Below, one piece after another: positions 57,401 to 64,000 of a stretch of DNA of 64,000 nt (position 1 is the stretch's first letter; every line of letters begins with the position of its first letter). A model generated the notes under the pieces. It was given only the letters and a program-made list of their open reading frames with translations, searched no databases and was not told where the DNA came from. Source of the DNA: Nemertoderma westbladi (taxonomy: Eukaryota; Xenacoelomorpha; Nemertodermatida; Nemertodermatidae); assembly GCA_032718475.1 (NCBI GenBank), contig JAUCBJ010009092.1:62001-126000 (forward strand), in the 5' to 3' direction. The translations under genes and the position numbers were made by a program.

Positions 57401-60400
57401 CCTGTACTTCCCACTCCGTCTCCCACACCCTCCACAGATCCTCCTGTACTTCCCACTCCGTATCCCACACCCTCCACAGACCCTCCTGTACTTCCCACTC
57501 CGTCTCCCACACCCTCCACAGATCATCCTGCACTTCCCACTCCGTCTCCCACACCCTCCACAGACCCTCCTGTACTTCCCACTCCGTCTCCCACACCCTC
57601 CAAAGATCCTCCTGTACTTCCCACTCCGTCTCCCACACCCTCCCCAGATCATCCTGTACTTCCCACTCCGTCTCCCACACCCTCCACAGATCCTCCTGTA
57701 CTTCCTACTCCGTCTCCCACACCCTCCACAGACCTTCCTGTACTTCCCACTCCGTCTCCCACACCCTCCACAGATCCTCCTGTACTTCCCAATCCGTCTC
57801 CCACACCCTCCACAGACCTTCCTGTACTTCCCACTCCGTCTCCCACACCTTCCACAGATCCTCCTGTACTTCCCACTCCGTCTCCCACACCCTCCACAGA
57901 TCCTCCTGTACTTCCCACTCTTTCTCCCACACCCTCCACAGATCCTCCTGTACTTCCCACTCTTTCTCCCACACCCTCCACAGATCCTCCTGTACTTCCC
58001 ACTCCGTCTCCCACACCCTCAACAGATCCTCCTGTACTTCCCAATCCGTCTCTCACACCCTCCACAGATCATCCTGTACTTCCCACTCCGTCTCCCACAC
58101 CCTCCACAGACCTTCCTGTTCTTCCCACTCCGTCTCCCACACCTTCCACAGATCATCCTGTACTTCCCACTCCGTCTCCCACACCCTCCACAGACCCTCC
58201 TGTACTTCCCACTCCGTCTCTCACACCTTCCACAGATCCTCCCGTACTTCCTACTCCGTCTCCCACACCCTCCACAGACCTTCCTGTACTTCCCACTCCG
58301 TCTCCCACACCCTCCACAGATCCTCCTGTACTTACCAATCCGTCTCCCACACCCTCCACAGACCTTCCTGTACTTCCCACTCCGTCTCCCACACCTTCCA
58401 CAGATCCTCCTGTACTTCCCACTCTTTCTCCCACACCCTCCACAGATCCTCCTGTACTTCCCACTCTTTCTCCCACACCCTCCACAGATCCTCCTGTACT
58501 TCCCACTCTTTCTCCCACACCCTCCACAGATCCTCCTGTACTTCCCACTCCGTCTCCCACACCCTCAACAGATCCTCCTGTACTTCCCAATCCGTCTCTC
58601 ACACCCTCCACAGATCATCCTGTACTTCCCACTCCGTCTCCCACACCCTCCACAGATCCTCCTGTACTTCCCACTCCGTCTCCCACACCCTCCACAGATC
58701 ATCCTGTACTTCCCAATCCGTCTCTCACACCCTCCACAGATCCTCCTATACTTCCCACTCCGTCTCCCACACCCTCCACAGATCATCCTGTACTTCCCAA
58801 TCCGTCTCTCACACCCTCCACAGATCATCCTGTACTTCCCACTCCGTCTCCCACACCCTCCACAGACCTTCCTGTTCTTCCCACTCCGTCTCCCACACCT
58901 TCCACAGATCATCCTGTACTTCCCACTCCGTCTCCCACACCCTCCACAGACCCTCCTGTACTTCCCACTCCGTCTCTCACACCTTCCACAGATCCTCCTG
59001 TACTTCCCAATCCGTCTCCCACACCTTCCACAGATCCTCCTGTACTTCCCACTCCGTCTCCCACACCCTCCACAGATCCTCCTGTACTTCCCACTCCGTC
59101 TCTCACACCCTCCACAGATCATCCTGTACTTCCCACTCCGTCTCCCACACCCTCCACAGACCTTCCTGTTCTTCCCACTCCGTCTCCCACACCTTCCACA
59201 GATCATCCTGTACTTCCCACTCCGTCTCCCACACCCTCCACAGACCTTCCTGTTCTTCCCACTCCGTCTCCCACACCTTCCACAGATCATCCTGTACTTC
59301 CCACTCCGTCTCCCACACCCTCCACAGACCCTCCTGTACTTCCCACTCCGTCTCCCACACCTTCCACAGATCCTCCTGTACTTCCCAATCCGTCTCCCAC
59401 ACCTTCCACAGATCCTCCTGTACTTCCCACTCCGTCTCCCACACCCTCTACAGATCCTCCTGTACTTCCCAATCCGTCTCTCACACCTCCACAGATCCTC
59501 GTGTACTTCCCACTCCGTCTCCCACACCCTCCACAGATCCTCCTGTACTTCCCACTCCGTCTCCCACACCCTCCACAGATCCTCCTGTACTTTCCACTCC
59601 GTTTCCAACACCCTCCACAGATCTTCCTGTACTTCCCACTCCGTCTGCCACACCCTCCACAGATCCTCCTGTACTTCCCACTCCGTCTCCCACACCCTCC
59701 ACAGACCCTCCTGTACTTCCCACTCCGTCTCCCACACCCTCCACAGATCATCCTGCACTTCCCACTCCGTCTCCCACACCCTCCACAGACCCTCCTGTAC
59801 TTCCCACTCCGTCTCCCACACCCTCCACAGATCATCCTGTACTTCCCACTCCGTCTCCCACACCCTCCACAGACCCTCCTGTACTTCCCACTCCGTCTCC
59901 CACACCCTCCACAGACCCTCCTGTACTTCCCACTCCGTCGCCCACACCCTCCACAGATCATCCTGTACTTCCCACTCCGTCTCCCACACCCTCCACAGAC
60001 CCTCCTGTACTTCCCACTCCGTCTCCCACACCCTCCACAGACCCTCCTGTACTTCCCACTCCGTCTCCCACACCCTCCACAGATCATCCTGTACTTCCCA
60101 CTCCGTCTCCCACACCCTCCACAGACCCTCCTGTACTTCCCACTCCGTCTCCCACACCCTCCACAGACCCTCCTGTACTTCCTACTCCGTCTCCCACACC
60201 CTCCACAGATCCTCCTGTACTTCCCACTCCGTCTCCCACACCCTCCACAGATCCTCCTGTACTTTCCACTCCGTTTCCAACACCCTCCACAGATCTTCCT
60301 GTACTTCCCACTCCGTCTGCCACACCCTCCACAGATCCTCCTGTACTTCCCACTCCGTCTCCCACACCCTCCACAGACCCTCCTGTACTTCCCACTCCGT

Positions 60401-63400
60401 CTCCCACACCCTCCACAGATCATCCTGCACTTCCCACTCCGTCTCCCACACCCTCCACAGACCCTCCTGTACTTCCCACTCCGTCTCCCACACCCTCCAC
60501 AGATCATCCTGTACTTCCCACTCCGTCTCCCACACCCTCCACAGACCCTCCTGTACTTCCCACTCCGTCTCCCACACCCTCCACAGACCCTCCTGTACTT
60601 CCCACTCCGTCGCCCACACCCTCCACAGATCATCCTGTACTTCCCACTCCGTCTCCCACACCCTCCACAGACCCTCCTGTACTTCCCACTCCGTCTCCCA
60701 CACCCTCCACAGACCCTCCTGTACTTCCCACTCCGTCTCCCACACCCTCCACAGATCATCCTGTACTTCCCACTCCGTCTCCCACACCCTCCACAGACCC
60801 TCCTGTACTTCCCACTCCGTCTCCCACACCCTCCACTGACCCTCCTGTACTTCCCACTCCGTCTCCCACACCCTCCATAGATCCTCCTGTATTTCCCACT
60901 CCGTCTCCCACACCCTCCACAGATCCTCCTGTACTTCCCACTCCGTCTCCCACACCTCCACAGATCTTCCTGTACACCCTCCACAGACCTTTCTGTACTT
61001 CCCACTCCGTCTCCCACACCCTCCACAGATCCTCCTGTACTTCCCAATCCGTCTCCCACACCCTCCACAGACCTTCCTGTACTTCCCACTCCGTCTCCCA
61101 CACCCTCCACAGTTCCTCCTGTACTTCCCAATCCGTCTCCCACACCCTCCACAGATCCTCCTGTACTTCCCACTCCGTCTCCCACACCCTCCACAGATCC
61201 TCCTGTACTTCCCACTCCGTCTCCCACACACTCCACAGATCCTCCTGTACTTCCCACTCCGTTTCCAACACCCTCCACAGATCTTCCTGTACTTCCCACT
61301 CCGTCTCCCACACCCTCCACAGATCCTCCTGTACTTCCCACTCCGTATCCCACACCCTCCACAGACCCTCCTGTACTTCCCACTCCGTCTCCCACACCCT
61401 CCACAGATCATCCTGCACTTCCCACTCCGTCTCCCACACCCTCCACAGACCCTCCTGTACTTCCCACTCCGTCTCCCACACCCTCCAAAGATCCTCCTGT
61501 ACTTCCCACTCCGTCTCCCACACCCTCCCCAGATCATCCTGTACTTCCCACTCCGTCTCCCACACCCTCCACAGACCCTCCTGTACTTCCCATTCCGTCT
61601 CCCACACCCTCCACAGACCCTGCTGTACTTCCCACTCCGTCTCCCACACCCTCCACAGATCATCCTGTACTTCCCACTCCGTCTCCCACACCCTCCACAG
61701 ACCCTCCTGTACTTCCCACTCCGTCTCCCACACCCTCCACTGACCCTCCTGTACTTCCCACTCCGTCTCCCACACCCTCCATAGATCCTCCTGTACTTCC
61801 CACTCCGTCTCCCACACCCTCCACAGATCCTCCTGTACTTCCCACTCCGTCTCCCACACCTCCACAGATCTTCCTGTACTTCCTACTCCGTCTCCCACAC
61901 CCTCCACAGACCTTTCTGTACTTCCCACTCCGTCTCCCACACCCTCCACAGATCCTCCTGTACTTCCCAATCCGTATCCCACACCTCCACAGACCTTCCT
62001 GTACTTCCCACTCCGTCTCCCACACCCTCCACAGATCCTGCTGTACTTCCCAATCCGTCTCCCACACCCTCCACAGATCCTCCTGTACTTCCCATTCCGT
62101 CTCCCACACCCTCCACAGATCCTCCTGTACTTCCCACTCCGTCTCCCATACCCTCCACAGATCCTCCTGTACTTCCCAATCCGTCTCCCACACCCTCCAC
62201 AGATCCTCCTGTACTTCCCAATCCGTCTCCCACACCTCCACAGATCCTCGTGTACTTCCCACTCCGTCTCCCACACCCTCCACAGATCCTCCTGTACTTC
62301 CCACTCCGTCTCCCACACCCTCCACAGATCCTCCTGTACTTCCCACTCCGTCTCCCACACCCTCCACAGATCCTCCTGTACTTCCCACTCCGTCTCCCAC
62401 ACCCTCCACAGATCCTCCTGTACTTCCCAATCCGTCTCCCACACTTCCACAGATCTTCCTGTAATTCCCACTCCGTCTCCCACACCCTCCACAGATCCTC
62501 CTGTACTTCCCAATCCGTCTCCCACACCCTCCACAGATCCTCCTGTACTTCCCAATCCGTCTCCCACACCCTGCACAGATCCTCCTGTACTTCCCAATCC
62601 GTCTCCCACACATCCACAGATCCTCCTGTACTTCCCACTCCGTCTCCCACACCCTCAACAGATCCTGCTGTACTTCCCAATCCGTCTCCCACACCCTCCA
62701 CAGATCCTCATGTACTTCCCAATCCGTCTCCCACACCCTCCACAGATCCTCCTGTACTTCCCACTCCCTCTCCCACACCCTCCACAGATCCTCCTGTACT
62801 TCCCAATGCGACTCCCACACCCTCCACAGATCCTCCTGTACTTCCCAATCCGTCTCCCACACCCTCCACAGACCTTCCTGTACTCCACACTCCGTCTCCC
62901 ACACCCTCCACAGATCCTCCTGTACTTCCCACTCCGTCTCCCACACCCTCCACAGATCATCCTGCACTTCCCACTCCGTCTCCCACACCCTCCACAGACC
63001 GTCCTGTACTTCCCACTCCGTCTCCCACACCCTCCACAGATCCTCCTGTACTTCCCACTCCGTCTCCCACACCCTCCACAGATCATCCTGTACTTCCCAC
63101 TCCGTCTCCCACACCCTCCACAGACCCTCCTGTACTTCCCACTCCGTCTCCCACACCCTCCACAGACCCTCCTGTACTTCCCACTCCGTCTCCCACACCC
63201 TCCACAGATCATCCTGTACTTCCCACTCCGTCTCCCACACCCTCCACAGACCCTCCTGTACTTCCCACTCCGTCTCCCACACCCTCCACAGACCCTCCTG
63301 TACTTCCCACTCTGTCTCCCACACCCTCCATAGATCCTCCTGTACTTCCCACTCCGTCTCCCACACCCTCCACAGATCCTCCTGTACTTCCCACTCCGTC

Positions 63401-64000
63401 TCCCACACCCTCCACAGATCATCCTGTACTTCCCACTCCGTCTCCCACACCCTCCACAGATCATCCTGTACTTCCCACTCCGTCTCCCACACCCTCCACA
63501 GACCTTCCTGTTCTTCCCACTCCGTCTCCCACACCCTCCACAGATCCTCCCGTACTTCCTACTCCGTCTCCCACACCCTCCACAGACCTTCCTGTACTTC
63601 CCACTCCGTCTCCCACACCCTCCACAGATCCTCCTGTACTTACCAATCCGTCTCCCACACCCTCCACAGACCTTCCTGTACTTCCCACTCCGTCTCCCAC
63701 ACCTTCCACAGATCCTCCTGTACTTCCCACTCTTTCTCCCACACCCTCCACAGATCCTCCTGTACTTCCCACTCCGTCTCCCACACCCTCAACAGATCCT
63801 CCTGTACTTCCCAATCCGTCTCCCACACTCTCTACAGATCCTCGTGTACTTCCCACTCCGTCTCCCACACCCTCCACAGATCCTCCTGTACTTCCCACTC
63901 CGTCTCCCACACCTTCCACAGATCCTCCCGTACTTCCTACTCCGTCTCCCACACCCTCCACAGACCTTCCTGTACTTCCCACTCCGTCTCCCACACCCTC
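51450..64000. repeat. 9739-bp spaced duplication in the C block
   Basis: About 51,450-54,260 recurs at 61,190-64,000 with a constant 9739-bp offset. Examples are tcccattccgtctccc at 51,850 and 61,589, ctgtaattcccactcc at 52,722 and 62,461, and ctccctctccc at 53,026 and 62,765. The second copy is cut by the window end. Confidence 0.85.
53805..61575. repeat. 3885-bp tandem duplication in the C block
   Basis: The copies are about 53,805-57,689 and 57,690-61,575. The rare cttcctgtacaccctcc junction is at about 57,080 and 60,965, and the gtcgcccac variants recur at the same offset. 3885 bp equals 92.5 units, so the duplication boundary is out of register with the 42-bp unit or contains small indels. 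Confidence 0.85.

Larger units (their letters stand above)
47009..64000. repeat. 42-bp minisatellite, C block, about 404 units, runs off the right edge
   Basis: Units of type C: cctcctgtacttcccactcc followed by gtctcccacaccctccacagat. Diagnostic variants: catcctg, ccttcctg, cttaccaatcc, gtttccaacacc, cctttctg and ctccttctccc. Frame-changing variants are a missing C in cacacctccacag and the insertion cttccttcccactcc. The same 42-bp period and shared half-unit show common ancestry with the A/B block. All six frames are largely open (minus-strand 14-mer [14 protein letters not shown]), giving frames up to 1494 codons with no gene signals. Confidence 0.95.

Overview
The window is animal nuclear DNA, most likely from a marine invertebrate; I cannot name the species. 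The evidence is a C19orf44/DUF4614-type protein gene (a metazoan family), a BEL/Pao-type LTR retroelement, APE-type LINE retrotransposons, long AT-rich non-coding stretches and very large minisatellites. Only about 2.4 kb looks like host coding sequence. The rest is mobile elements and tandem repeats.

Layout. 1-1090: a 22-bp minisatellite that runs into the 3' end of a minus-strand C19orf44-like gene (2947-1058). A small unidentified ORF (3496-3071) lies upstream of it, with an X-box-like site. 3.6-10.6 kb: non-coding DNA with small tandem repeats, a motif recurring about every 178 bp, a 23/25-bp minisatellite (6253-7315), two inverted hormone-response-like palindromes and a dead reverse transcriptase fragment.

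10,621-24,087: one complete minus-strand LTR retroelement about 13.5 kb long. It has 1256-bp LTRs (TGT...ACA, about 8 differences between them by eye) and a 5-bp target duplication (AGTTT). From its 5' end it carries a 2.3-kb leader with its own repeats, a coiled-coil ORF split near its N-terminus by a LINE with a 16-bp target duplication, and a Gag-protease ORF in the same frame after a single TAA stop in a readthrough-like context. After 1.6 kb of non-coding DNA comes a cysteine-rich ORF with one in-frame TGA. Reverse transcriptase, RNase H and integrase are absent, so the element looks non-autonomous.

24.3-64.0 kb: a 42-bp minisatellite of roughly 850 units that leaves the window on the right. 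It has three unit types, two mixed on the left (A/B) and one on the right (C), arranged in nested duplications of about 1.5, 4.6, 3.9 and 9.7 kb. A nearly complete LINE (43,241-47,008; endonuclease plus RT with one frameshift) sits inside it without shifting the repeat phase. The unit length is a multiple of three and the common units lack stop codons in all six frames. This makes enormous open frames that I regard as artefacts.

The elements form a readable history. The LTR element inserted, then a LINE inserted into it. A related LINE inserted into the 42-bp array, and a fragment of the same LINE family marks the left edge of that array.
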